From NCBI GenBank assembly GCA_002422045.1, contig DITG01000140.1, forward strand, positions 1 through 20,173: 20,173 bases of DNA. The letters are read 5' to 3'. Numbering within the stretch: the stretch's first letter is position 1; every line of letters starts with the position of its first letter. This DNA comes from Acholeplasmataceae bacterium UBA6190. Lineage in GTDB: Bacteria > Bacillota_I > Bacilli_A > Acholeplasmatales > Acholeplasmataceae. Shown here piece after piece: positions 6,958 through 15,054 of this stretch. The translations under genes were made by a program, and so were the position numbers. Under the pieces are notes generated by a model. That model saw nothing but the letters and a program-made list of their open reading frames with translations, did not search any database and was not told the origin of the DNA.

Positions 6958-8202
6958 CTATCGATAGACGAGCATCGCGTATTTTTTCTTGCCTCTACGG
7001 ATGATCTGGTATGTTTGAAAGAGTGCCTGTTCAGGACTTAAAACGTAATCTAAGTCAGTGATCTTTGTTTCATTGACAATGATGGCTCCGCTCTGTATGA
7101 ATGTTCTAGCTTCTCTTTTGGATGATGATAGTCCTGTATCCACGAGTGCATCAATCAAGGCATAAGATCCTGAGACCTGTTTGACATCGAGTGTTTTTTC
7201 CAGCATGGATAATCCCGATTTGGATAACCCTCCAAAATCACCTGAAAAGAGTGCTTCAGTGACTTTGATTGCTTCAAGCAGTGCTTCTTTTCCATGAACG
7301 AGTTCGACAATCTCAGAGGCCAAGCGTTTTTGTGCTTCACGTTTTTCGGGTTCAAGTCTCGAAGATTCGAGTAAATCTTCGATTTCTGTTCTCGTTAGCA
7401 ACGTCAGTGTTTTCAAGTAGTTTTCAACATCAGCATCTGAAGCATTCAGGAAATACTGATAGATTTCATACGGTGATGTAAGTTCAGCATCAAGCCAAAG
7501 TGCACCGGATTCACTTTTCCCAAATTTGGTGCCATCCGCCTTGAGTAACAAAGGTGATGATAGCCCCACTGCATTTGCCTGATCACCTTCGAGTTTACGA
7601 ATCAGTTCAAGACCTGTGGTGATGTTACCCCATTGGTCGGAACCACCAAACTGGAGTTTGCAATCCAGTGTTCTGTAAAGATGCAAGAAGTCAATCGCTT
7701 GGATGAGCATGTAGGAAAATTCGGTGTAGGAAATACCAACTTCAAGTCGTTTTTGGACGGTATCTTTGGCAATCATATAGTTGATTGAGAAATGTTTGCC
7801 ATAATCTCTTAGAAATGAGATCATGTCAATCTTTCCAATCCAGTCATAATTATTGACAAAGATCGAACGTTTGGGATCTAGAAACAGAGATAACTGCTTT
7901 TTGATCTTTTCGGCGTTCAGTAGGGATTCTTCTAAGGTTAGCAGTTTCCGTTCTGATGTCTGTCTCGGATCACCAATCAACCCTGTAGCGCCACCAATGA
8001 GTACAATCGGTGTATGCCCATAGCGCTCAAGCAGTAACATTCTGACCACTTGAACCAGATGTCCGACAGTCAGAGATTCTCCAGTCGGATCAAACCCACA
8101 GTAAAAACGGATTTTTTCATCATCCAAACATTTTCTTGCTTTTTCTTCATTGGACACGTCTTTGATCAAGCCGCGCCAGATTAATTCATCGTATAGTTTC
8201 AT
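6958..8202 (-). CDS. tyrS: Tyrosine-tRNA ligase
   Basis: Charges tRNA-Tyr. 414 residues, the usual size of bacterial TyrS. Visible features: [11 protein letters not shown] then VGH at 46-48 (HIGH motif), [10 protein letters not shown] at 70-79, [11 protein letters not shown] at 184-194 (tyrosine and ATP pocket), and the KMSKS equivalent KFGKS at 226-230. The C-terminal 70 or so residues form an S4 RNA-binding domain ([15 protein letters not shown] region). ATG 8202 is preceded by AAGGAG. A Tyr T-box with terminator lies directly upstream. It is followed by a lipid kinase gene on the same transcript. Confidence 0.97.
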   Translation of the reverse strand: MKLYDELIWRGLIKDVSNEEKARKCLDDEKIRFYCGFDPTGESLTVGHLVQVVRMLLLERYGHTPIVLIGGATGLIGDPRQTSERKLLTLEESLLNAEKIKKQLSLFLDPKRSIFVNNYDWIGKIDMISFLRDYGKHFSINYMIAKDTVQKRLEVGISYTEFSYMLIQAIDFLHLYRTLDCKLQFGGSDQWGNITTGLELIRKLEGDQANAVGLSSPLLLKADGTKFGKSESGALWLDAELTSPYEIYQYFLNASDADVENYLKTLTLLTRTEIEDLLESSRLEPEKREAQKRLASEIVELVHGKEALLEAIKVTEALFSGDFGGLSKSGLSMLEKTLDVKQVSGSYALIDALVDTGLSSSKREARTFIQSGAIIVNETKITDLDYVLSPEQALFQTYQIIRRGKKKYAMLVYR

Positions 8203-8225
8203 GTCATTTCTCCTTGTTTTTAAAC

Positions 8226-8412
8226 AAAAATCGCCCTTAGAAAAAATCTAAGGACGAAATCATTCGCGGTACCACCTTAGTTCCAAGTTAAAAAACACTT
8301 GGCACTCACTCATTTGTGATCTCCATAAATGTATTTCGATACTTGTTTTCTCCTCATGTTACACCCTCATGAAGTCTCTAATCTTAGGCGTTCAAGTCTC
8401 TACTTGATTTTA
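8226..8412 (-). promoter_or_regulatory. Tyr-specific T-box riboswitch
   Basis: Read on the - strand: AGTA (8401-8404), distal-loop motif GGTGTAA (8359-8365, fits GGUGNRA), specifier TAC (Tyr) at 8331-8333 in the context CGAAA-TAC-ATTTATGGAG, and T-box core AAGGTGGTACCGCG at 8265-8278. The terminator stem is 8247-8256 with 8232-8241 (10 bp, one G-U), then T at 8226-8230. CTAAGG next to the core pairs alternatively with CCTTAG. I find no convincing promoter between the upstream regulator gene and the leader; the transcript may start inside that gene or come from its promoter. The 5' limit is approximate. Confidence 0.9.
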
Positions 8413-8426
8413 TTTCACGGATCGAT

Positions 8427-9425
8427 TCAGTTGTTGGTTGTTTGACGTTTGACAATATAGTGTGGCAATGTGATTCTGATGTTGTCAACATCTTTTTGAT
8501 TCATCAGTTTGGTGAGTAATCTCATCGAAACTGCACCGATGTCATACACTGGAACATCGATCGATGTGAGTGTAGGTCTGGAGAGTAATGCATACTTGGT
8601 ATTCTGGAAACCAGCGACTGCTAAGTCTCTGGGGACAAGTCTGCCGTTGTCTCTTGCAATATTCATAAAAGACACTGCGATAGAGTCTCTGACACCGATT
8701 GCGGCATCGATTTTCTTATCCGAAAAGAATGTCGAGAAGTGCTGACGGTTGATGTTGGTATCGCCACTGGTTCTGAAGATCTTAGGATCAAGACCCGCTT
8801 CTTCCATAGCTCTGGTATAACCCGCTTCTTTTTTGTCATTCACAGAATAGCGTCTGGCTGTTGAAAGTAGATAAATATTCTGACGATGATCGTTAATCAT
8901 CAGTTTTGTGATCTCATAGCCTGCTTTTTCATAATCAATCGAAACCGTGGGCACATCTGGATCGTCTGAAACGACATTGGCGAAAACAAAGGGAATGCCA
9001 TTGGAATTGAACATCCGTTTGATATCTTCGACACGTTTTTCATTGAGCTCATCGTTGAGATACAGGACACCATCGACTTGTTCTGCAACAATATCGTGCA
9101 ATGTGTCTAAGATATCCATATCTTCTCTAATGGCGAACAATTTGATGGAATACTTGTAGTTTTGAGCGATATCACTGATTCCGCCCAGCATTTCTGCAAC
9201 AGAAGCTCTTGTGATATCGGAGATGACAACTCCAACGGTCGTGGTTTTTCTGCTTGCCAATCCTCTGGCAATGACATTGGGACGATAACCAAGTTCCTTA
9301 ATGACTTTCAGAACTCTCTGTCTCGTTTCTTCTTTGACCTTTTCTGGATTGTTGAGAACGCGCGATACAGTTGCTAGAGAAACACCAGCAGCACCGGCGA
9401 CATCATAAATAGTTGCGTTACTCAC
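8427..9425 (-). CDS. ccpA: CcpA-like LacI-family transcriptional regulator
   Basis: CcpA is the carbon-catabolite regulator of Gram-positives, active with Ser-phosphorylated HPr at cre sites. The 332-residue protein has an N-terminal LacI helix-turn-helix at residues 5-25 (IYDVAGAAGVSLATVSRVLNN), the hinge KTTTVGVVI, and a periplasmic-binding-protein-like core. The segment LTSIDVPVYDIGAVSMRLLTKLMN near the C-terminus closely resembles the CcpA signature around YDIGAVAMRLLTK, which favours CcpA over a sugar-specific LacI member. The start is GTG at 9423-9425, with GAGGTGAT at the right distance (9431-9438). Its promoter carries a cre-like site, so autoregulation is likely. I cannot confirm HPr binding from the sequence alone. 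Confidence 0.82.
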   Translation of the reverse strand: MSNATIYDVAGAAGVSLATVSRVLNNPEKVKEETRQRVLKVIKELGYRPNVIARGLASRKTTTVGVVISDITRASVAEMLGGISDIAQNYKYSIKLFAIREDMDILDTLHDIVAEQVDGVLYLNDELNEKRVEDIKRMFNSNGIPFVFANVVSDDPDVPTVSIDYEKAGYEITKLMINDHRQNIYLLSTARRYSVNDKKEAGYTRAMEEAGLDPKIFRTSGDTNINRQHFSTFFSDKKIDAAIGVRDSIAVSFMNIARDNGRLVPRDLAVAGFQNTKYALLSRPTLTSIDVPVYDIGAVSMRLLTKLMNQKDVDNIRITLPHYIVKRQTTNN

Positions 9426-9460
9426 TAAAAATCACCTCTTCTAAAATAATATACGAGGTT

Positions 9461-9489
9461 ATTATATCATGGAGTGTAAAGGCTTTCAA
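9461..9489 (-). promoter_or_regulatory. Promoter of the ccpA-like gene
   Basis: On the - strand TTGAAA (9484-9489), 17 bp, TATAAT (9461-9466). Start site near 9454, giving a leader of about 30 bases. Confidence 0.8.
9475..9488. promoter_or_regulatory. cre-like operator overlapping the -35 region
   Basis: TGAAAGCCTTTACA on the - strand matches the cre consensus TGWAANCGNTNWCA at every defined position except one of the two central bases. It covers the -35 and most of the spacer, where a LacI-type dimer would block polymerase. Confidence 0.6.
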
Positions 9490-9495
9490 GTATTG

Positions 9496-9511
9496 ATGAA
9501 AATATTTTCAT
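9496..9511. repeat. Perfect 16-bp palindrome, possible second operator
   Basis: ATGAAAATATTTTCAT reads identically on both strands. Its centre (9503.5) is 22 bp, about two helical turns, from the centre of the cre-like site (9481.5). It keeps the TGAAA/TTTCA arms of a cre-type site but not the central CG. Confidence 0.5.
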
Positions 9512-9552
9512 TCATTTTCAGAAATTGTGCAAGCATAGGATCCGAAGATGAT

Positions 9553-10242
9553 TCAATCTTGTCTTTGGATCATGAATCCATAACCTCTGACAGAGATGAG
9601 CATCTTGGGGTTTTCAGGATTGTCTTCCATCTTGATGCGAATCCGATGGATATTCACACTGAGCAGATTATCATCTTGATTGAAAGGCCTACCCCAAACC
9701 AGTTCAAACAATTCTTCTTTACTGACTGCTTTGCCTTGATTCAAGAATAACACATGCAAAATGCTCGCCTCTTTTTTGGTCAAGCTGATTTGTTGACCAT
9801 TTTTTTCAATGATATGATTGCGATAGTCAAACGATAGCAATCCAAAATGAAAAACACTTTCGTTCATTTGAGGAATCATCTTCGACCGTCGGATACTCGC
9901 TTGCACACGTGCAATCAGCTCATTGAGAGAAAAAGGTTTGACCAAATAATCGTCAGCGCCAATCTTAAGATATTCGACCTTATCCATATCTTTATTTTTT
10001 GAGGACATGATGATGATGGGAACATTGGAACTTTTACGAATGGTTCTGATGACAAACTCCCCCATCACATCAGGCAAAATGATGTCTAAAAGAATCAGGT
10101 CATAGACACCTTTTGAAAACAAATACAATGCGTCAGATCCATAAAAAGTTGAAGTCACATGATAGTTTTCGCTTTTCAGTGCTGATGTGACCAAGTCATT
10201 CATGATTTTGTTATCTTCTACAACGAGAATATGTTGGTTCAT
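9553..10242 (-). CDS. OmpR/PhoB-type response regulator
   Basis: A two-domain DNA-binding regulator of 229 residues. The receiver (about 1-120) has the acid pair in VVEDN (9-10), phosphoacceptor Asp53 in LLLDIILPD-like LILLDIILPD, Ser at 80-81 and Lys102 in VKPF. The C-terminal winged helix (about 130-227) has LTKKEASILHVLF, the recognition segment NIHRIRIKME and the final wing RGYGFMIQ. Its ATG overlaps the stop of the HD-GYP gene by the four bases ATGA, so translation is probably coupled. It is the third gene of the operon and the only obvious DNA-binding output. No clear terminator follows; read-through into the ccpA-like gene is possible. Confidence 0.92.
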   Translation of the reverse strand: MNQHILVVEDNKIMNDLVTSALKSENYHVTSTFYGSDALYLFSKGVYDLILLDIILPDVMGEFVIRTIRKSSNVPIIIMSSKNKDMDKVEYLKIGADDYLVKPFSLNELIARVQASIRRSKMIPQMNESVFHFGLLSFDYRNHIIEKNGQQISLTKKEASILHVLFLNQGKAVSKEELFELVWGRPFNQDDNLLSVNIHRIRIKMEDNPENPKMLISVRGYGFMIQRQD

Positions 10243-11252
10243 TCAAAAATGCCTCCATCCGTAGTATGATACACTTTTTTCAGTATGAGATTGAGAGATT
10301 CAAACATGATTGACACAATCTGTGGGTCAAAATGTTTCCCAGATTCGTTTCTGATGATCTCGAGTGTTTTTTGAAGTGGAAAGGATGCTTTGTACGCTCT
10401 CTTCGAAATGAGTGCGTCAAAAACGTCTGCAATGGCCACAACTCTTGCTTCAAGAGGAATATGTTCACCTTTCAAGCCATCAGGATAGCCGGTACCGTCA
10501 TACTTTTCATGATGAGATCGTGCAATTGAAACTGCAAGGTCTAGAAATCCCATATTCGGATGGGCAATTTTGATTTCATGAAGCAATTGAGAACCGAAAA
10601 TCGTATGTTTTTGCATTCTTTTTCTTTCATCTGGTGTATAAATCGATGTGCTTTTCAGCAAATCGTCATCCATGCCAATTTTGCCTATGTCATGCAAAAT
10701 ACTTGAAAATACAAGGTTCTTAATGTAAGTTTCCGTCATAATCTCGGCATATTGCGGTTGTTTTTTCATCGCCAACGCGATGATTCTTGTGAAATCACTG
10801 ATACGCTTGACATGACCACCCGTATCACTGTCTCTAAGTTCCGTCAGTCTGGCGAGTGTGTCAAAAAAAGCCTTCTTATCTGAATTTTGGTGAGCACGCT
10901 CACCAACTTTCAATCGGTAAATCAACTCTTCTTCATGAATGGGCTTGAACATGAAATCATCAGATCCGGAATCAAAACTTCGACCCAGTTCATCGACATC
11001 CCGTTTACTTGTGATGGTAATGATATGTGTATGCGTTCCTATTTCATGATCTCTGATTTGTTGAATCAGTTCGTATCCATCCATGATTGGCATATTGATA
11101 TCGGTAACCACGATTTCAGGTGCATGTTCTTTCCACAATTCCCATGCTGTTTCGCCATTGTTGGCAGTCAATACATCGAATTGAGTATCTTTTAGATATT
11201 CTTCGAGAATCATTTGATGGATGAGATTGTCTTCTGCAATCAATACTTTCAT
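10239..11252 (-). CDS. Response regulator with HD-GYP output domain
   Basis: 337 residues: receiver at about 1-120 (acid pair AEDN at 7-8, phosphoacceptor Asp51 in VTDINMPIMDG, Lys103 in FKP) followed by an HD-GYP domain at about 130-320. The domain keeps HD at 187-188 (LHDIGKIG), HHEKYDGTGYP at 247-257 with the GYP triad, and a downstream ADVFDAL motif, so cyclic-di-GMP phosphodiesterase activity is plausible from family knowledge. ATG 11252 is chosen: AAAGGAG is eight bases upstream and the start overlaps the kinase stop by ATGA. An earlier in-frame ATG at 11294 lies deep in the kinase gene without a ribosome site. No GGDEF cyclase is encoded in this window. Confidence 0.92.
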   Translation of the reverse strand: MKVLIAEDNLIHQMILEEYLKDTQFDVLTANNGETAWELWKEHAPEIVVTDINMPIMDGYELIQQIRDHEIGTHTHIITITSKRDVDELGRSFDSGSDDFMFKPIHEEELIYRLKVGERAHQNSDKKAFFDTLARLTELRDSDTGGHVKRISDFTRIIALAMKKQPQYAEIMTETYIKNLVFSSILHDIGKIGMDDDLLKSTSIYTPDERKRMQKHTIFGSQLLHEIKIAHPNMGFLDLAVSIARSHHEKYDGTGYPDGLKGEHIPLEARVVAIADVFDALISKRAYKASFPLQKTLEIIRNESGKHFDPQIVSIMFESLNLILKKVYHTTDGGIFE

Positions 11253-14200
11253 TGGTTCATCTCCTTTTGCCATGCATTGACTGAACTTATCCATTCGTGA
11301 ACTTCAGGATCAATGCGCTCAATCAGTTGCTTGATACTGTTTTTTTGATCAGATTTGGCTCTCTTCATGATTTCATCACACAACCAAACGATCCGCTCAG
11401 CAGCTGCATAAGCGGCAGATCCCTTGAGATAGTGAGCAATTTGACTCACCTTTGCAAAATCCTGTTCTTCAAAAGCCTGTTTGAGGTCGCGTACGTTCGA
11501 GCCGTACTCTTCAAAAAAGGCACTGATGACTTTTTCACCCAAATAAGATTTGTTTTTAAACAGCATCATTAAATACTCCGAATTAAAAGGTAATGCATCG
11601 GTCGACATGTTGATGATTTCTCGTTCGCATGTCTTTTCTTCAAGATGGAGCAAGATGACATCCATCAGTTCTTTGATTTTATAAGGTTTCTTGATATATC
11701 CGTCCATACCCGCTGCTTTGGCAAGCATCTCGGAATTCAAAGTCACATTGGCGGAAACAGCGATGATTGGCAGTTGATTGCTGGAATATCCGAGTGATCG
11801 AATGATGCGAACAGTCTCATAACCATCCATCTTTGGCATCTGGATATCCATGAATACTAGGTTGTAAGACTTGTTCTTGATCATCTCAATCGCTTTTTCG
11901 CCACCACTCGCTTTGTCAACGGATAGATTTTCAGTTTCAAGAATGCTCGACAATGCTTGAAGATTGATTGGATTGTCATCCACAATCAAGATGGACTCTC
12001 GGTTAAACAACGCTTGTTTTGTACTGGACTGAATAGGTTCAATTGTATCTGAAACCTGATGTGTTAACATCTCTAGAGCTTTTGCTCTTGTCAATGGAAA
12101 ATTCAAGATCAGGTCAATACCGAGTTGTTTTAACTCATCTTCTTCATATTTGATACCAACAAGATTACAACATATCAGTTGAGTGCGCTCTCCCGCGGTC
12201 AATGATACGACTTGTTCCAACCATGCTTTGGTTACATGGGTGAGATCCATTTCGAAAACAACAAAATCATAACGTTTTTGAGGTGTATTCAAAACTTCAC
12301 TTGCTGGTATACGCATGGCATGGATACCCATAGATTTGTAAAATGATGTCCCTAAATCATTGGGCATATTATCCGATTGAATGATGAGAATTTCTTTGTT
12401 GATGAGCAGATGATCATTGAACAGTAATTTACCTTTTTTCATCTTCAAAACAAAACTGACCTTAGTGCCCGTCTTCATGTTTGATTCTATCTCAATTTGA
12501 GCATTGAAATAACTTAAGATTTCCTTGACGATGGATAACCCAAGTCCTGTTCCCTGGTACATCTTTGAAGATGATTGATCTGCTTGATAAAAGGGTTCTA
12601 AAATGTAAGGGAGTGATGCTTCAGGTATGCCTGATCCTGTGTCTTCAACGATGTATTTGATCCAATAATGATCATCATCTTCATTCACAAAATGGACACC
12701 AATCTTAATGAAACCTTGGTCGGTATATTTAATGGAATTATGTGTCAGATTAATAATGATTTGACGCAATCTGATTCTGTCAAACTCGACTTCATGGCGG
12801 ATTCGATAATCATAATCATAGTCGAATCGTAATCCTTTTTGTGTAACAAGCAACTCTTCAAGTTTAGCGATTTGAAACATTTCCTGTTCTAAACAGATAT
12901 CATGGATGTCCATCTTCAATTTACCTTGTTCTATTTGAGAGATGTCTAATATATCGTTAACAATGCTTGACAAAGTCTCGATGGATAACTTTGCCAGTTC
13001 AAGATACTCAATCTGCTGTGGTGAAAAGTGTGTGCCCAGAAGTAAGTTGATTGCACTATAGATACCAGACAAAGGTGTTCTGATTTCATGACTCATGTTT
13101 GTAATGAATTGAGTCTTTAATTGACTGAATTGTTCAGCTTTCTGACGTTGTAAAATAAGTTCCTGACTGAACATGATCTTGACTTTGAGATTGACAATGA
13201 GTTCAGCAAGTATTTGTAATAGTTTTCGGTCTTCTTCTGACCAATGTCTGATTTCTTTGGTCGCATCAAAACCAGCAAATCCAATCAGTTCATCATTATG
13301 AAACAAGGGTATAGTCAAAATGGACTTGATGCCTTGCGGGGCAAGGTATTGATAAATCACCTCGTTGTGATCCAGTGATTCAAGGTCTTCGATGTACACC
13401 ATTTCATGATTTCTGTGATATTTCAGCCACAAATCTTCAATGTCAGCGATAGGATACTGTTGCAAATGTTCAATCTCTGGGGTTACACCTTCTCCACACC
13501 ACTCATAGGTATTGGATGTGGTTCCAACAACAAAATCATAATCAAACACATAAACCCGGTCTGCCTTCATACGCTCGCCTGCCATCGCCAAAGCATCTTG
13601 AATGGCTTGATCGGCTTCTTCTTCATGCACGTTGATGAATTGCATCGCAATCTTGATGAGTGTGTCTTGAAATGACAATGACTTCATCAGCTGATTTTGA
13701 ATGTGTTTCTTCTCCTCGATACTGCGATTGATGCTGATGATTCCTGCCAAATGACCCTCTTGAAGAAATGCGGGCATACGGAGTGCCTCAACTTCGAACA
13801 TTCCGTTCGGGCCTTTCATCATGATCTCTTTTTGTATGGGTTGACGACTCGATAGTGTTTCCTGATCGAAACCAACAACACGGGTTTTCTCTTGTTCGCC
13901 ATAAAGATCAGTCACTGTTTTTCCGACGATGGTTTCAAATTTGCTTTGGAATAATGTATCGGCTTTTTTGTTGGCGATGATATATTCCTGATTGAGATTT
14001 TTCACAGCAATCATTTCGGGTAATTCATCCAAAACGGTCTGCATGATATGAACTCTATCTTCAAGCATCATCACTTTGGCATGACTCTCGATCACATCAA
14101 TCATCAACAAAACCACTGAACTGTCAACTTCCATACCTGAGTCAGATTGATACCAAAACAATCCGAGATGATCAATCTCGTACTTCGTGACGTGTAATTG

Positions 14201-14347
14201 CTCATTGTGCTTTATATCTTCATTGATCGCGACGATGGATACCGAATCAAAAGGTAATGTCAAATCGACACCTGCAATGATGCAACAGTTATTTCTGACG
14301 AAAGTATTGAGTCTTTCTTGAATTTTATCGACAAAGTTTTGATTCAT
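11249..14347 (-). CDS. Soluble hybrid histidine kinase: PAS-GAF-HisKA-HATPase-REC-REC-HPt
   Basis: 1032 residues, no membrane segment. An N-terminal region of about 95 residues is unassigned; then PAS (about 99-213), GAF (226-390), HisKA with phospho-His420 in MSHEIRTP, HATPase with Asn537, DTGSGIP (569-575) and GTGLGLS (599-605). A first receiver-like domain (652-764) is degenerate: the phosphoacceptor position reads Glu699 (VVFEMD) and the conserved Lys before Pro is Phe (NFP). The second receiver (785-903) is intact, with VDDN, Asp834 (FMDIQMP) and Lys887. The C-terminal HPt has His972 in AHYLKGSA. This is a full phosphorelay that could feed the two regulators downstream. ATG 14347 is chosen because AAAGG is seven bases upstream; ATGs at 14383 and 14353 lack proper spacing. 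Confidence 0.93.
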   Translation of the reverse strand: MNQNFVDKIQERLNTFVRNNCCIIAGVDLTLPFDSVSIVAINEDIKHNEQLHVTKYEIDHLGLFWYQSDSGMEVDSSVVLLMIDVIESHAKVMMLEDRVHIMQTVLDELPEMIAVKNLNQEYIIANKKADTLFQSKFETIVGKTVTDLYGEQEKTRVVGFDQETLSSRQPIQKEIMMKGPNGMFEVEALRMPAFLQEGHLAGIISINRSIEEKKHIQNQLMKSLSFQDTLIKIAMQFINVHEEEADQAIQDALAMAGERMKADRVYVFDYDFVVGTTSNTYEWCGEGVTPEIEHLQQYPIADIEDLWLKYHRNHEMVYIEDLESLDHNEVIYQYLAPQGIKSILTIPLFHNDELIGFAGFDATKEIRHWSEEDRKLLQILAELIVNLKVKIMFSQELILQRQKAEQFSQLKTQFITNMSHEIRTPLSGIYSAINLLLGTHFSPQQIEYLELAKLSIETLSSIVNDILDISQIEQGKLKMDIHDICLEQEMFQIAKLEELLVTQKGLRFDYDYDYRIRHEVEFDRIRLRQIIINLTHNSIKYTDQGFIKIGVHFVNEDDDHYWIKYIVEDTGSGIPEASLPYILEPFYQADQSSSKMYQGTGLGLSIVKEILSYFNAQIEIESNMKTGTKVSFVLKMKKGKLLFNDHLLINKEILIIQSDNMPNDLGTSFYKSMGIHAMRIPASEVLNTPQKRYDFVVFEMDLTHVTKAWLEQVVSLTAGERTQLICCNLVGIKYEEDELKQLGIDLILNFPLTRAKALEMLTHQVSDTIEPIQSSTKQALFNRESILIVDDNPINLQALSSILETENLSVDKASGGEKAIEMIKNKSYNLVFMDIQMPKMDGYETVRIIRSLGYSSNQLPIIAVSANVTLNSEMLAKAAGMDGYIKKPYKIKELMDVILLHLEEKTCEREIINMSTDALPFNSEYLMMLFKNKSYLGEKVISAFFEEYGSNVRDLKQAFEEQDFAKVSQIAHYLKGSAAYAAAERIVWLCDEIMKRAKSDQKNSIKQLIERIDPEVHEWISSVNAWQKEMNQ

Positions 14348-14404
14348 GGGCATACCTTTCAACAATCGGTTTTTCGTTGTCATTTTGTCATAGTTGTATA
14401 TGGG

Positions 14405-14433
14405 ATTGTAACATTTTTTCTATTCACTGTCAA
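14405..14433 (-). promoter_or_regulatory. Promoter of the hybrid kinase operon
   Basis: On the - strand TTGACA (14428-14433), 17 bp, TACAAT (14405-14410) with an extended TG. Start near 14398, about 50 bases before the chosen start codon. Confidence 0.82.
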
Positions 14434-14454
14434 AAATACTTAAATAATTGAAAT

Positions 14455-14475
14455 GTTTTGTCATTATTTTGTCAT
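14455..14475. repeat. Tandem TTTTGTCAT repeats upstream of the kinase promoter
   Basis: GTTTTGTCAT (14455-14464) and ATTTTGTCAT (14466-14475) repeat on an 11-bp period, one helical turn, in the manner of OmpR-type regulator sites. A third copy, ATTTTGTCAT, is at 14382-14391 in the leader. The pair is about 20-40 bp upstream of the -35. Confidence 0.55.
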
Positions 14476-14484
14476 ACAATGACC

Positions 14485-14520
14485 AAACAAAAAGATGTGG
14501 AATGAACACACATCTTTTTG
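14485..14520 (-). terminator. Terminator of rplS
   Basis: Perfect 12-bp inverted repeat (14488-14499 with 14509-14520), nine-base loop. On the - strand the second arm ends in CTTTTTG followed by TTT. It lies about 30 bases beyond the rplS stop. Confidence 0.75.
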
Positions 14521-14550
14521 ACGGATAACAACTTTTTGTCTTGTAAAACG

Positions 14551-14910
14551 TTATGACCGTTTTTCTTTGATTCTGGATGCCTTGGCAGATAGCGTGCGGA
14601 TGTAATTCAACTTCGCGCGTCTGACCTTTCCGAAGCGTGCCACTTCAATCTTTTCGATTGCTGGCGAATGGACCGGGAATGTACGCTCTACACCAATACC
14701 ATAGGAAACTTTGCGGACAGTAAATGTTTCAGATACGCCGCCGCCCTGTCTTTTAATGACCAGACCTTCGAACATCTGAATACGTTCACGGTTTCCTTCT
14801 TTGATCTTGACGTATACTTTGACAGTATCACCAGGACTAAAGGTTGGTACTTCCTTGATGTAAGAGGCTGTAATCGCGGCAATCAGTGCTTGCCCTTTTA
14901 ATCTTGACAT
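14551..14910 (-). CDS. rplS: 50S ribosomal protein L19
   Basis: L19 sits at the 30S-50S interface. The 119-residue protein has normal length and the family landmarks: [46 protein letters not shown] and [12 protein letters not shown], ending in a basic tail ([10 protein letters not shown]). ATG 14910 is preceded by a weak purine-rich site (GAGAGTGAG). In most Gram-positives rplS directly follows trmD; here an LTA-synthase-family gene stands between, and rplS has its own promoter (15002-15030) and terminator. The leader of about 85 bases contains a short hairpin (GCCGTC/GATGGC around 14980-14996) that might be a regulatory element, but I recognise no known L19 leader. Confidence 0.97.
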   Translation of the reverse strand: MSRLKGQALIAAITASYIKEVPTFSPGDTVKVYVKIKEGNRERIQMFEGLVIKRQGGGVSETFTVRKVSYGIGVERTFPVHSPAIEKIEVARFGKVRRAKLNYIRTLSAKASRIKEKRS

Positions 14911-15001
14911 GTTCGACTCACTCTCTTTCTTCCAATGTTCTTGTTCTGTGACAGCGGACCATTGTGCTCAATTGATATGCCATCATCATGACGGCCTTTT
15001 T

Positions 15002-15030
15002 ATTATAACAAAGTTCAAGGGAACTTGCAA
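15002..15030 (-). promoter_or_regulatory. Promoter of rplS
   Basis: On the - strand TTGCAA (15025-15030), 17 bp, TATAAT (15002-15007) with an extended TG three bases upstream of the -10. It lies directly downstream of the LTA-synthase-family stop codon. Confidence 0.78.
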
Positions 15031-15054
15031 CCATTTTCAAATCAAATCTTGTGA

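Noticed and set aside
8407..8412. TAAAAT as -10 of the tyrS leader
   Set aside because: A start there would fall on the AGTA motif and remove the base of Stem I; no -35 at 17 bp.
13406..13675. + strand open frame within the hybrid kinase gene
   Set aside because: Antisense shadow of the GAF domain; no start signals.
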